Below are positions 25,223 to 33,103 of a DNA stretch of 53,511 nt, one piece after another. The DNA comes from Hellea sp964472905 (GTDB taxonomy: Bacteria; Pseudomonadota; Alphaproteobacteria; Caulobacterales; Maricaulaceae). Made by a program: the position numbers and the translations under genes. The notes under the pieces are model-generated. The model saw only the letters and a program-made list of their open reading frames with translations. It searched no databases and had not been told where the DNA came from. The stretch spans positions 1 to 53,511 of the forward strand of contig CAYYMI010000012.1 of the NCBI GenBank assembly GCA_964472905.1, read 5' to 3'. Position 1 is the stretch's first letter. Each line of letters opens with the position of its first letter.

Positions 25223-26518
25223 TTAACGCACTAGGCGCACAACATTTTCACTCTCGTGAAGGTCCTCTTCAATATTCTCGAAGGATTCTAACAAGTCGTT
25301 GCCATCTGACGCGAGGTAAAAATCACTCGGCGAAGACGCACAAGTTTCAAGAAGATTGAGTGTTTCTTCATTATAGACTTCAAAGGCTAATGTTATGATT
25401 CGGATCCCATCCGCTTTTATACCCTCGCATAGCGCAGTGGTTGTCGCATCGGCTCCCGCACGTCTATCCGCGGATTTAGGCTGACCAATATGATATTGTC
25501 CCTTCGTATGGTCTTTACGAAATTTATATTCGCCGCCTCCGATATTAAGAGTGTTAGAGCCATCTGACATAAAGATGAGAACATTGGTGCCATCAGGGTT
25601 TTCTTTAGCCTCTTCTAAAGGGGCATTTGGAGACAATGTCCGCCAGCCCCAAGCCAGACCCGATGGTAGGTAAGTTGCCCCATTTGGAATCCAGCTATTA
25701 ATGTCCGTTTTTAAACTGATATAATCACGGCTCAAAGGGATTAGCTCATTATTGAAAGCTACACCGCAGCGGTCGCCTTCGAAAAAACCGTGAAAACGTC
25801 GACCTTCAAAATCAACCTCAGTATGGAACCCATCTTGACGTGAATTTACGCAGCCTTCCCAAGTTTCGGTACTATAATAATCATCAGGTTCAACCGAAGT
25901 CGTAGCCAATTCCATCCATGTTTCATCTGCATAAGAGACTGGAAGTCTCACATAGTTTGAGAAAGGCACGAGGCTAACCATCGATTCGTCTGAGGCTTGC
26001 TCATCCATTGAGGTTAAAAAATTGGTTGCGGCGATCTTTAAGGCATCCATGCGATCCCCCAGCATTGAGCTCGTCGCGTCTAAGACAAGCGCAACATTAT
26101 AATTATTGCCGCCGTTCCCCCCGCTGCTACTCCCCGGAAGAGGGACTTCAGAATCGGCAAATAAATCTGATAATTTCGTATTCAAAATCTCCGAAAACAT
26201 CAAATCTGTTGACTGTGTGAGTTCAACGAGAACATTCCCATCATTGAGTTTGACGGCAACATCAACGTCGGGAACCTTAGAGGATTTCACGAATTTTTCT
26301 GAATAATTTTGTAGAACGTTCTGTTCGATTTCACCAGACATTGCAGCGGCTAAGGCTGTCGCATCTGCCACATCTTGCAGCTTGCTTTTTTGCGAGGTCA
26401 TTAGACTAATGTCAATTGCGGCACCTACACCGATGAGCAGAGCCGTTATTCCCAGGCCAAAATTTATGGCCATGCCGCCGTCAGAACTTTTTAAATATTT
26501 ACGCGATAAGAGTTTCAT
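25223..26518 (-). CDS. TadG-like VWA-domain pilus/envelope protein
   Basis: A 431-residue protein. The N-terminus has the TadE/TadG-type hydrophobic helix (GGMAINFGLGITALLIGVGA) followed by DISLMTSQKSKLQDVADATA, the pattern of Flp-pilus-associated pseudopilins. A von Willebrand factor A domain follows (YNVALVLDATSSMLGDRMD, a MIDAS-like metal site with Thr in place of the first Ser; TNVLIFMSDGSNT). TadG-type proteins are envelope-anchored accessory components of tight-adherence pili. GGGGA lies eight bases before ATG 26518. Upstream is a CtrA-box region. Confidence 0.8.
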   Translation of the reverse strand: MKLLSRKYLKSSDGGMAINFGLGITALLIGVGAAIDISLMTSQKSKLQDVADATALAAAMSGEIEQNVLQNYSEKFVKSSKVPDVDVAVKLNDGNVLVELTQSTDLMFSEILNTKLSDLFADSEVPLPGSSSGGNGGNNYNVALVLDATSSMLGDRMDALKIAATNFLTSMDEQASDESMVSLVPFSNYVRLPVSYADETWMELATTSVEPDDYYSTETWEGCVNSRQDGFHTEVDFEGRRFHGFFEGDRCGVAFNNELIPLSRDYISLKTDINSWIPNGATYLPSGLAWGWRTLSPNAPLEEAKENPDGTNVLIFMSDGSNTLNIGGGEYKFRKDHTKGQYHIGQPKSADRRAGADATTTALCEGIKADGIRIITLAFEVYNEETLNLLETCASSPSDFYLASDGNDLLESFENIEEDLHESENVVRLVR

Positions 26519-26593
26519 TACTAAAATCCCCCAAGTTTTTAGAATTCTCTGCTTCATACAAGGTAAACATTTATATACTGCGAGGGTTTTTAG

Positions 26594-26608
26594 TTAACGG
26601 TTAGTTAC
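26594..26608 (+). promoter_or_regulatory. Near-consensus CtrA box
   Basis: TTAACGGTTAGTTAC: first half perfect, second half one mismatch (TTAC), N7 spacing. It lies 76 bases upstream of the tadG-like start and could serve that gene. Confidence 0.35.
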
Positions 26609-26816
26609 TCAATAGTCCGTTCGTTTTTGCCAGGGTGCCAGCTCTGCCTCACGATTATCCGTATAGCTCATTTAAGCCTTTAATGATTGCCCGCGATTTT
26701 ATAGCCATCTAATATAAGTAGCATCTAGAGATACCGCTTTTGAATAAAAGCAGAATCACGATTTAAAAATCGACTTCACAAATTAATTAAGAAAATCTTT
26801 ACGTTAACCATAATTC

Positions 26817-26831
26817 TTAACAAAAAGTTAA
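26817..26831 (+). promoter_or_regulatory. Perfect CtrA box
   Basis: TTAACAAAAAGTTAA is an exact TTAA-N7-TTAA match, the binding consensus of the CtrA cell-cycle response regulator. It is 48 bases before the TPR start codon; the adjoining TTAACCAT at 26804-26811 is a further half-site. Confidence 0.6.
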
Positions 26832-26840
26832 CGATATTCA

Positions 26841-26855
26841 TTAATGATAAATTAA
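26841..26855 (+). promoter_or_regulatory. Perfect CtrA box
   Basis: TTAATGATAAATTAA is a second exact TTAA-N7-TTAA match, 24 bases centre to centre from the first and 23 bases before the TPR ATG. Its position near the likely transcription start would fit repression as well as activation. Confidence 0.55.
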
Positions 26856-26878
26856 GATTTTTGAGTGGGAGGACTAAT

Positions 26879-27499
26879 ATGTCTATATTTTTAAAGTTAA
26901 CGGCTGTGGGTGTTTTGACCGGGCTTATACTGGCGCCGAGTGTCATGTTGTCTTCAAACACTAGCACTGAAAACGTTGCGGCTCCGCTTATTACGGCTAG
27001 CACATTGCCTGAGAAGGACGCCATTATCCTTGATCAGAATGAAGAAACCGAACAAGCCGTCATTAAAGTTGCAAGCCTTACAATAGGCACAGACAATCCT
27101 GGGGAAGAGTCTATTAGCTATGCTAAACTTCTGACGACAGACACAGATGTCCGTCTTACTCAGGCGAAAGATATGGCAACGCATCAACAATTTGACGAAG
27201 CCCTGAAAATTTTGAACGGAGTTCGCGCCTCCGAACGCAATGACTACGCTGTGAAACATGTAGAAGCCCTCATATTGTCTTGGGCTGGCAAGCACTCAGC
27301 GGCAGAAAAAGAATTTTTCGTCTTGCGCAATCAATATCCCGATAACCCTGAACTTCTGGTCTCCTATGGCTATCTGCAATTATATCAAAATAAAAATAGC
27401 TATGCGGAAGATATATTCGCTCAGGTTTTGAAAAAAAATCCTGACTATCAAGATGCCCGAAATGGCTTAAATCTTGTGCGAAAGTTGAATGTAAAATAA
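26879..27499 (+). CDS. Exported TPR protein
   Basis: A 206-residue protein with a signal peptide or anchor (FLKLTAVGVLTGLILAPSV) and C-terminal TPR-type repeats (MATHQQFDEALKILNGV, ALILSWAGKHSAAEKEFFVL, LVSYGYLQLYQNKNSYAEDI). Similar small TPR proteins occur as TadD-like pilotins for Flp pili, so a role with the divergent TadG-like protein is plausible though unproven. ATG 26879 has GGGAGGA five bases upstream; the TTG at 26861 is rejected. Confidence 0.75.
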   Translation: MSIFLKLTAVGVLTGLILAPSVMLSSNTSTENVAAPLITASTLPEKDAIILDQNEETEQAVIKVASLTIGTDNPGEESISYAKLLTTDTDVRLTQAKDMATHQQFDEALKILNGVRASERNDYAVKHVEALILSWAGKHSAAEKEFFVLRNQYPDNPELLVSYGYLQLYQNKNSYAEDIFAQVLKKNPDYQDARNGLNLVRKLNVK

Positions 27500-27509
27500 A
27501 GAACTTTGT

Positions 27510-29432
27510 TTAAATCAAAAACAGCATAGCGCGGTCATCGGCGCGTTCTGTTAGAGCGGTTTTTAGCGTATCGGTGAGCTCTTTGGTGAACCGGCTTGTT
27601 GCGGCTTGGTCCCAGGCTTCGGAAACGGCGCTGATAAGCTCAGGCCGTTGTTTTTCTGCCGCGCGCTTTATACGGCCATCCGTCATGATTTGGCGCGCCA
27701 GAATCGGGACATTGGCATTTTTAAACTTTCCTTGCAGAGACTTTCGTCCGTAAAGAAAAATTCCGCCCGCGGTCGCCCCGCCGACAACAAGGCCGATAGG
27801 GTTTAAAAATAGCGGAGCAAACAGATTCGCTTTGGCGAGCAAAGCTGAAATGATCAAAGCCGTCACCGTCGTCCCCATAAAGGCAGCATCGGATTCGAGC
27901 GTATCAACCTTTGGCGCGGCGATAGAGAGATCTTCGAGGTGGCGGCTAACATGTTGACTATCATCAAGCGAGAGCACCATCGCGGGCAGACCGTGATCGC
28001 GGCATAGCGGATCGGTTTCTTTTTCAATATCGCGCTGCAGCTCGGCAAACCAATCATCAATGACGGGCTTTAAGACGGCTGTGGATGTGTCGCTTTGCAG
28101 CCAGTCTTTCACGCGCTCTGATAATGCGGCTTCTACCTCATCTAGGCTTTTAATCTTGCCCGACCGCCAATCTTGGAAAACAGGAATTGTACATCCATCT
28201 GTCATGGCATCAACTAAGGCCGGGGCGAGCCGACTGCCGAGTGTGTGAGAGGCTTTATGGGCCTTAGCGTAGACCGCGCCGTCTTCAGAAAGGATGTGAG
28301 CGACCGCGTCTTGGAAACTGGCATGGAGAAATTCAAAGCGGCCAAGCCAAGATAGGCCGCGCGCAATTGAAAATTCAGGCTCCGCCCCGCGCACGACTTT
28401 GGCTTTGGGAAAGGCTTTCTCGGTGGCGGGCAAAATAAGGGGGAGGCGCGAGGCTCCGCCCGTGAGCAAAATAGTATCGGGCGCGCGGCCGCCGAGCTGC
28501 TCAATCGTTTCTTTCAGGGCAAAGTTATAGGCGTCTTTCCAGCTATAATTATTCAAGCTTTGAAGCGGGATGCTTAAAATTTTATCGGCGTCGGCTTTAT
28601 CGATTTTAATTTCGAATAATATACCGCCATTGACGGGTAGCCGCTTTATCATTTCGACGGGTTTGTCCTCGCCCGTGAAATAAGCTTCCTTGGCCTGACG
28701 GCACCAATATTCCATGATGGGCCGATAATGCGGATATTTCTTCAGGAGTTTTTCAATATGTTTGCGCGATTTTTGACGCGCCAGATTAAGATTGAAAATT
28801 TCAGTATCGAGTAAGCCAGAGCCCAAAACATTATGCCCGACATCTTCAGCTTCGAGATCACGGCTATAGGTAAAGTCCGTTGTCGAAGACCCAATATCAA
28901 CAATGAGAACAGAGGCCTTGGCGTCTTCTATGGAGAGGTAACCTTGTTCCAAAGCGGTCATTAGGGCCGCGCGGCTTTCGGGGACAATGCGAACGGTCTT
29001 TAGCCCTGCGCTTTCGAAAAGCTTTTGATAGGCGGCTTTTGTCTCGTCCTTCCAGCCCGAGGGACACCCGATAATAAAACGGCTCTCTTTGGTCCCACGA
29101 ATTATGCCGTCTTTCGCGAGGCCCTCAATTAGCGTCTTCGTGAATAGCTTGGTTGGGACTTCGACGTCAGGGCCGCTCATTTTCCGATCTTTAAATTTAA
29201 CCCAGACTTGCGGCGCGCCAGACATAAAAGATAGATTGACCGCATCTGCTCCGATTTTAACGCCGTCCCGTGTTTTAGCCACTGCTGTGACAAAGCTGCG
29301 CTCGCCGCGATATTCCAATATTTCAGGCTCGCGCGTGGTGGCGCCAAAGGCCCGTCCAAGCGCGCTCTCGCCATGCCCGAGGTCAAAGCCGACAAATTCT
29401 CCGGCAGATTTATTGGCTGATATCTTATTCAT
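27510..29432 (-). CDS. Hsp70-family protein with C-terminal membrane segment
   Basis: A 640-residue Hsp70/actin-fold ATPase. The nucleotide-binding domain shows phosphate-1 (FVGFDLGHGESALG), phosphate-2 (VLIVDIGSSTTDFTYS) and adenosine (ILLTGGASRLPLIL) motifs. In place of a DnaK substrate-binding domain it has a divergent helical C-terminus with a long hydrophobic segment at about 520-563, so it is probably a membrane-attached chaperone. ATG 29432 overlaps the preceding gene by eight bases (ATGAATAA), ruling out the longer frame from 29582. It differs from true DnaK, which is encoded at 53.1 kb. Confidence 0.85.
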   Translation of the reverse strand: MNKISANKSAGEFVGFDLGHGESALGRAFGATTREPEILEYRGERSFVTAVAKTRDGVKIGADAVNLSFMSGAPQVWVKFKDRKMSGPDVEVPTKLFTKTLIEGLAKDGIIRGTKESRFIIGCPSGWKDETKAAYQKLFESAGLKTVRIVPESRAALMTALEQGYLSIEDAKASVLIVDIGSSTTDFTYSRDLEAEDVGHNVLGSGLLDTEIFNLNLARQKSRKHIEKLLKKYPHYRPIMEYWCRQAKEAYFTGEDKPVEMIKRLPVNGGILFEIKIDKADADKILSIPLQSLNNYSWKDAYNFALKETIEQLGGRAPDTILLTGGASRLPLILPATEKAFPKAKVVRGAEPEFSIARGLSWLGRFEFLHASFQDAVAHILSEDGAVYAKAHKASHTLGSRLAPALVDAMTDGCTIPVFQDWRSGKIKSLDEVEAALSERVKDWLQSDTSTAVLKPVIDDWFAELQRDIEKETDPLCRDHGLPAMVLSLDDSQHVSRHLEDLSIAAPKVDTLESDAAFMGTTVTALIISALLAKANLFAPLFLNPIGLVVGGATAGGIFLYGRKSLQGKFKNANVPILARQIMTDGRIKRAAEKQRPELISAVSEAWDQAATSRFTKELTDTLKTALTERADDRAMLFLI

Positions 29433-30315
29433 CTGCTTGCCATACCGTTCCGCGCCGTAAAATTTGATCGCCCGCGATAAGAGCCGGCGCGGCCATTTTT
29501 GTTTGCGTCTCGCCAAGGGCTGGCAGCACGTCGAAAAGCGATTTCGTTTTCGAAGAGTAGGTGACGAGCTCAACACCTTCACCAGATAGGACAGATTTTA
29601 ATTCTTGTTTGATGAGGGTGAGGGCAAAATCTCCATCTTTTGCGCCTTCGGCTTCCAGCAGGCTTTGGACAAGGCCCATAAGCCGGGGGTTTTCTCGCCA
29701 ATGTGTTTCGCTTTGCGGTTCGGCCATGCGGCTTAAAATATGATCGGCTGTTTTAAGCGCGTCAACGAGCTGCGTCACAAAGCCGTTTGTATCTGTCCGA
29801 ATTTGTGCGGCGGCTTCAAGGCGCCGCCCTGATTGATCTTCAAGGGCAGGGGGACGTTTAATAAAAGGAATTTTATGCAGGACATGACCCCAATCTTTGG
29901 GGTCAAAAAACCTAAGGCCCGCTAAAACGGCCGCCCCTAAAATCGTGAGGCCTGAGCCTTGCAGAAACCCAGCTACAGCAAATAAGCCAGCCGCCCCGTA
30001 AAAGAGACTTCGCCCTGCCCATTTGCGAACGGGCTTTGGCGCAGTTTCTGACCAAATGACCTCGGCATGGCTCGCGCGGTCTAAAACACCTGCGCCCGCT
30101 TTGACCATTTCAATGAGCCATAGCCCTGTTTTTTGCAGCTTTGGATCTTGTGTGGTTTTTGAAAAATTCGCGCCTGTACGATCAAGCGCGCGGCGGGCCT
30201 GCCCAACGATTTGCGCGGCGGATAAATCATCCGATAAAGCGTTCTGTAAGACTTGGCGTTCGGGTTCGAATGCACTTGCCAATGAAGGCACAATCGCTGG
30301 GAGGTTTTCACTCAT
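29425..30315 (-). CDS. Membrane protein with GrpE-like C-terminal domain
   Basis: A 296-residue protein with a soluble N-terminus, a hydrophobic hairpin at about 103-136, and a C-terminal region (about 170-296) that reads like a GrpE nucleotide-exchange factor: LVDALKTADHILSRM like the GrpE central helix, LIKQELKSVLSGEGVELV like the helix leading to the wing, and APALIAGDQILRRGTVW like the final beta-wing (consensus GY-GDRVLRPA-V). It is coupled to the Hsp70 gene by an eight-base overlap, which fits a dedicated exchange factor. The GrpE call is my reading of the pattern, not a search result. Confidence 0.6.
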   Translation of the reverse strand: MSENLPAIVPSLASAFEPERQVLQNALSDDLSAAQIVGQARRALDRTGANFSKTTQDPKLQKTGLWLIEMVKAGAGVLDRASHAEVIWSETAPKPVRKWAGRSLFYGAAGLFAVAGFLQGSGLTILGAAVLAGLRFFDPKDWGHVLHKIPFIKRPPALEDQSGRRLEAAAQIRTDTNGFVTQLVDALKTADHILSRMAEPQSETHWRENPRLMGLVQSLLEAEGAKDGDFALTLIKQELKSVLSGEGVELVTYSSKTKSLFDVLPALGETQTKMAAPALIAGDQILRRGTVWQADE

Positions 30316-30469
30316 ATAGATGATGTTGGGCTCTACCCCTACAGAGTCAAGGGCGGGCCTGTGCTAATCTTTTAGGATTAATCCCGTGTTCACAAATGAA
30401 GAAGCCGAAGCGTTTCCGCTCCGGCCTTTATTGTTTAAATAGAATTTTAGGGGCTGCGTTGGCGGCGCC

Positions 30470-31300
30470 TTATTTTTTCTTTTTATCTTCCATCATCATG
30501 CGAGTTGCAGGATATGGTGTTGTCATACCGGCCTTGCCTAAGGCTGTCAGCACTTGTTGGGGTGCTGAGTAAAGTACGTCAAAGTAATGAGCTCCATCTG
30601 CGAAAGGACGCGCAAGGATTTCTGCCGAACGTTCTGTCAAAGATTCAACTTCAACGAATGGTGCAGGATCAGATTTGATGTGCGGGTGAGCTTCTAAAGT
30701 CTTCAGGATCACCTGACGCGCTTTTTCAATATCATCATCATAAGCGATGTTAAACTTCATCTCGACGCCGCGAACAGGGTGGTGAGAGTGATTGATAATC
30801 TTTTCACCCCAAATTTTACCATTCGGGATAATGATTTTCTGATTATCAAATGTCTGCATATCAGTTGTGAAGAGTGTGATATCTTCAACATTTCCGAAGT
30901 GTCCGCCGCCATCGACAAAATCACCGATTTTATAAGGACGGAAGATCATGAGCATTACGCCAGCCGCAAGGTTTGAGAGAGACCCTTGAAGCGCCAAACC
31001 AATGGCAACACCAGCCGCACCAAGCATGGCAACAATAGAGGTTGTTTCAACGCCAAAACGTCCAAGGACAGCCATTAGGACAACCGCCATAATTAACCAG
31101 CGGGCAATCGAGCCGAGGAAGTTAAATAGCGTTTCGTCCAAGTGGGGGCTTTTCTTAGCCATGGCAACAATAAGTTTTTTGACTTTTTTGGAAATCCAAG
31201 AGCCAATAATAAAGATAATGATGGCCGCGATGACATTCAGGCCCATTGCCAGAAGTCCATCTATCCGATCAGGGCTTAAGAAAGAAGTAAGTTGTTCCAT
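30470..31300 (-). CDS. MscS-family mechanosensitive channel (third copy)
   Basis: A 276-residue MscS-type channel with the pore segment GLALQGSLSNLAAGVMLMIF, RPYKIGDFVDGGGHFGNVED and a C-terminus ending TPYPATRMMMEDKKKK. ATG 31300 has GGGAGG six bases upstream; the longer frame to 31408 adds an unrelated stretch and is not used. It is the third MscS paralogue in this window, and the GlnGlySer at the pore differs from GluGlySer and LysGlySer in the tandem pair. A perfect CtrA box lies 21-35 bases upstream. Confidence 0.93.
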   Translation of the reverse strand: MEQLTSFLSPDRIDGLLAMGLNVIAAIIIFIIGSWISKKVKKLIVAMAKKSPHLDETLFNFLGSIARWLIMAVVLMAVLGRFGVETTSIVAMLGAAGVAIGLALQGSLSNLAAGVMLMIFRPYKIGDFVDGGGHFGNVEDITLFTTDMQTFDNQKIIIPNGKIWGEKIINHSHHPVRGVEMKFNIAYDDDIEKARQVILKTLEAHPHIKSDPAPFVEVESLTERSAEILARPFADGAHYFDVLYSAPQQVLTALGKAGMTTPYPATRMMMEDKKKK

Positions 31301-31320
31301 TATGTGCCTCCCAGCAAATA

Positions 31321-31335
31321 TTAACTTAATGTTAA
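31321..31335 (-). promoter_or_regulatory. Perfect CtrA box upstream of mscS
   Basis: TTAACTTAATGTTAA is an exact TTAA-N7-TTAA match located just upstream of the third mscS start and about 100 bases from the divergent CoA-transferase start. It suggests cell-cycle control of this channel. Confidence 0.55.
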
Positions 31336-31431
31336 CTATGGATTTGAACATGAACACGAGTTGAACGGCGTATTTGCGCCGAGACGCTAACTCACTTAAG
31401 CTAAACAAGAAAATATGCGAAAGGGCCCATC

Positions 31432-32613
31432 ATGACGCCAATTTTACCGCTTTCAGGTGTTAAAATTATAGAACTTTCAAACATGGTCACCGCGTCTCTG
31501 GCGGCGATGACTTTGGCGGGGCAGGGCGCAGATGTCATTAAAGTAGAGCCCCTTGGAATTGGGGATAAACTTCGTCACTTTGGCAGTCAAAAGGCGGGAA
31601 TTTCAGGCGTTTTCAATAATTGTAACCGCGGAAAAAAATCTCTGGCGATTAATTTGAAAAATCAAAAGGGAGTTGAGGCCGTGCGGCGTTTGATATTGGA
31701 GGCCGACATACTTATTCATAATTACCGGCCAGGCGTTATGACGAAATTAGGCCTTAATAGCGCTAAATTACGAGAGACTAATCCTAAACTTATTGTGTGT
31801 TCTTTGACGGGTTTTGGCCGCGAAGGCCCTCTGAAGAACGCCCCGGCTTTTGATCACGTCATCCAAGCTTTGTCGGGTATAACTGGGGCTCAGGGTAAAA
31901 ACGAAGCCTTTGAATTTATAAATATGCTCGTCTGTGATAAAATAACGGCTTACACAGCAGCGCAAGCTGTGACGGCGGCTTTGGTTGTTCAGGCCCGCAC
32001 AGGACAGGGCCAACATATTGATATTTCCATGCTCGCGGCGAGCCTTGCATTTATGTGGCCAGACGGCATGATGCATAAAACACTTTTGGCCGAAAACGCT
32101 CTTCATCTCGCGCCGATGAAGGATTATTATCAAACCTTCAAAACCAAGGACGGTTTTATCGCCGCCGCGCCATTTGGCGATGAGGCCTGGCAATCTGTCT
32201 TCAAAATCGTAAATAGGCCAGACCTTGCGCAGGACCCCCGATTTGAAAGTCTTCAATCTCGCGGAAAACATATTCTGGATTTACTAGATGAATTTGCTGG
32301 TATGGAGATTGCTCAGACATGCGAAGAGCTACTTGCGGCCTTGCAAGCTGCTGACGTGCCTTGTGCGCCCTGTTTGAGCGCTGATGAATTGACCGAAAAT
32401 AATCAAATCAAAGCCATCGGCGCGACAGAAATTCAAGACCACCCACATCTTGGCCCTGTCCATATGCCGACTAATCCGGTTCATTTTATGGGACAAAGAC
32501 CTGCGGCTCTCGGGCCGTCCCCGCTCTTGGGCGAGCATTCAGAACAAATTTTGAGCGCTTGCGGGTATAATGCGGATGAATTGTCACAAATGCGCCACAA
32601 TAACATCATTTGA
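31432..32613 (+). CDS. CaiB/BaiF family CoA-transferase (family III)
   Basis: A 393-residue family III CoA-transferase, which moves CoA between an acyl-CoA and a free acid through an aspartyl thioester. Features are LPLSGVKIIELSNMVTASLA, GADVIKVEPLGIGDKLR, NCNRGKKSLAINLKN, GFGREGPLKNAPAFDHVIQA with the catalytic Asp, and a C-terminal HPHLGPVHMPTNPVHF. The substrate (formyl-CoA, carnitine or another) cannot be read. It diverges from mscS. Confidence 0.92.
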   Translation: MTPILPLSGVKIIELSNMVTASLAAMTLAGQGADVIKVEPLGIGDKLRHFGSQKAGISGVFNNCNRGKKSLAINLKNQKGVEAVRRLILEADILIHNYRPGVMTKLGLNSAKLRETNPKLIVCSLTGFGREGPLKNAPAFDHVIQALSGITGAQGKNEAFEFINMLVCDKITAYTAAQAVTAALVVQARTGQGQHIDISMLAASLAFMWPDGMMHKTLLAENALHLAPMKDYYQTFKTKDGFIAAAPFGDEAWQSVFKIVNRPDLAQDPRFESLQSRGKHILDLLDEFAGMEIAQTCEELLAALQAADVPCAPCLSADELTENNQIKAIGATEIQDHPHLGPVHMPTNPVHFMGQRPAALGPSPLLGEHSEQILSACGYNADELSQMRHNNII

Positions 32614-32700
32614 GACTCTTATAGTGTTCATTCATTTACTATTCACCTGAGTTCCGCTTATATAAAATTAAGGTAGCTAGGGGCGTCTTGGAGGCAACGT

Positions 32701-32997
32701 GTGGATTTAAAAATTTCTGACGATTCGGTGAAATTTAAGGCCGTTAAACGGCTGATTGATCATATCCAAGCCTTACCTGATCGAGATTTTCCGCCCGCGT
32801 CAGATCATAATTTTTGTATCGTTAAATCACTCGCGGTCGAAAATGGATTTCGTACATTTAAAGCGCCTGAAGAATTCGCGATATTTAGAGCCATGAGAGA
32901 CCTCAGAGTTGGGCCTCGTACGGCGCATTATGGCTGGCGTCTTTATAAACGCTATAGAGCAACAGGTGATTGGGACGCGGCGGCCATCAGCTATTAG
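32701..32997 (+). CDS. Hypothetical small protein
   Basis: A 98-residue soluble basic protein starting with GTG preceded by GGAGG at six bases, a strong ribosome-binding site. It has no signal peptide or cysteine motif. Internal charged and aromatic segments (FRTFKAPEEFAIFRAMRDLR, HYGWRLYKRYRATGDWD) suggest a compact helical fold. I recognise no family. It lies between the CoA-transferase and rsmB on the same strand, with about 85-105 bases on each side. Confidence 0.6.
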   Translation: MDLKISDDSVKFKAVKRLIDHIQALPDRDFPPASDHNFCIVKSLAVENGFRTFKAPEEFAIFRAMRDLRVGPRTAHYGWRLYKRYRATGDWDAAAISY

Positions 32998-33103
32998 GCT
33001 TTAACGGTTCTCCTTAACGAGGTGACTTTTAACGAGTTGGCTTGAAAAACTCTCTTATTCAGTTCACAGAGCGCCACGATGTGGTCAGCTTGGATAACAG
33101 TCT

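Larger units (their letters stand above)
26519..26878. other. AT-rich divergent regulatory region
   Basis: This 360-base stretch between the tadG-like and TPR genes has no gene. It holds two perfect and one near-perfect CtrA-type TTAA-N7-TTAA boxes, a small hairpin at 26736-26751 (GCTTTT/AAAAGC), a dyad at 26759-26772 and several GTTAAC half-sites. It is distinctly AT-rich compared with the flanking genes. Confidence 0.6.

Noticed and set aside
26736..26772. Small dyads (GCTTTT/AAAAGC and CGATTT/AAATCG) as operators
   Set aside because: AT-rich arms of six bases are expected by chance in this region; only listed as part of the intergenic description.
30386..30442. 18-codon ORF (GTG ... TAG) that reads like a plausible peptide
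   Set aside because: No ribosome-binding site, no context and too short to be supported; possibly a gene remnant.
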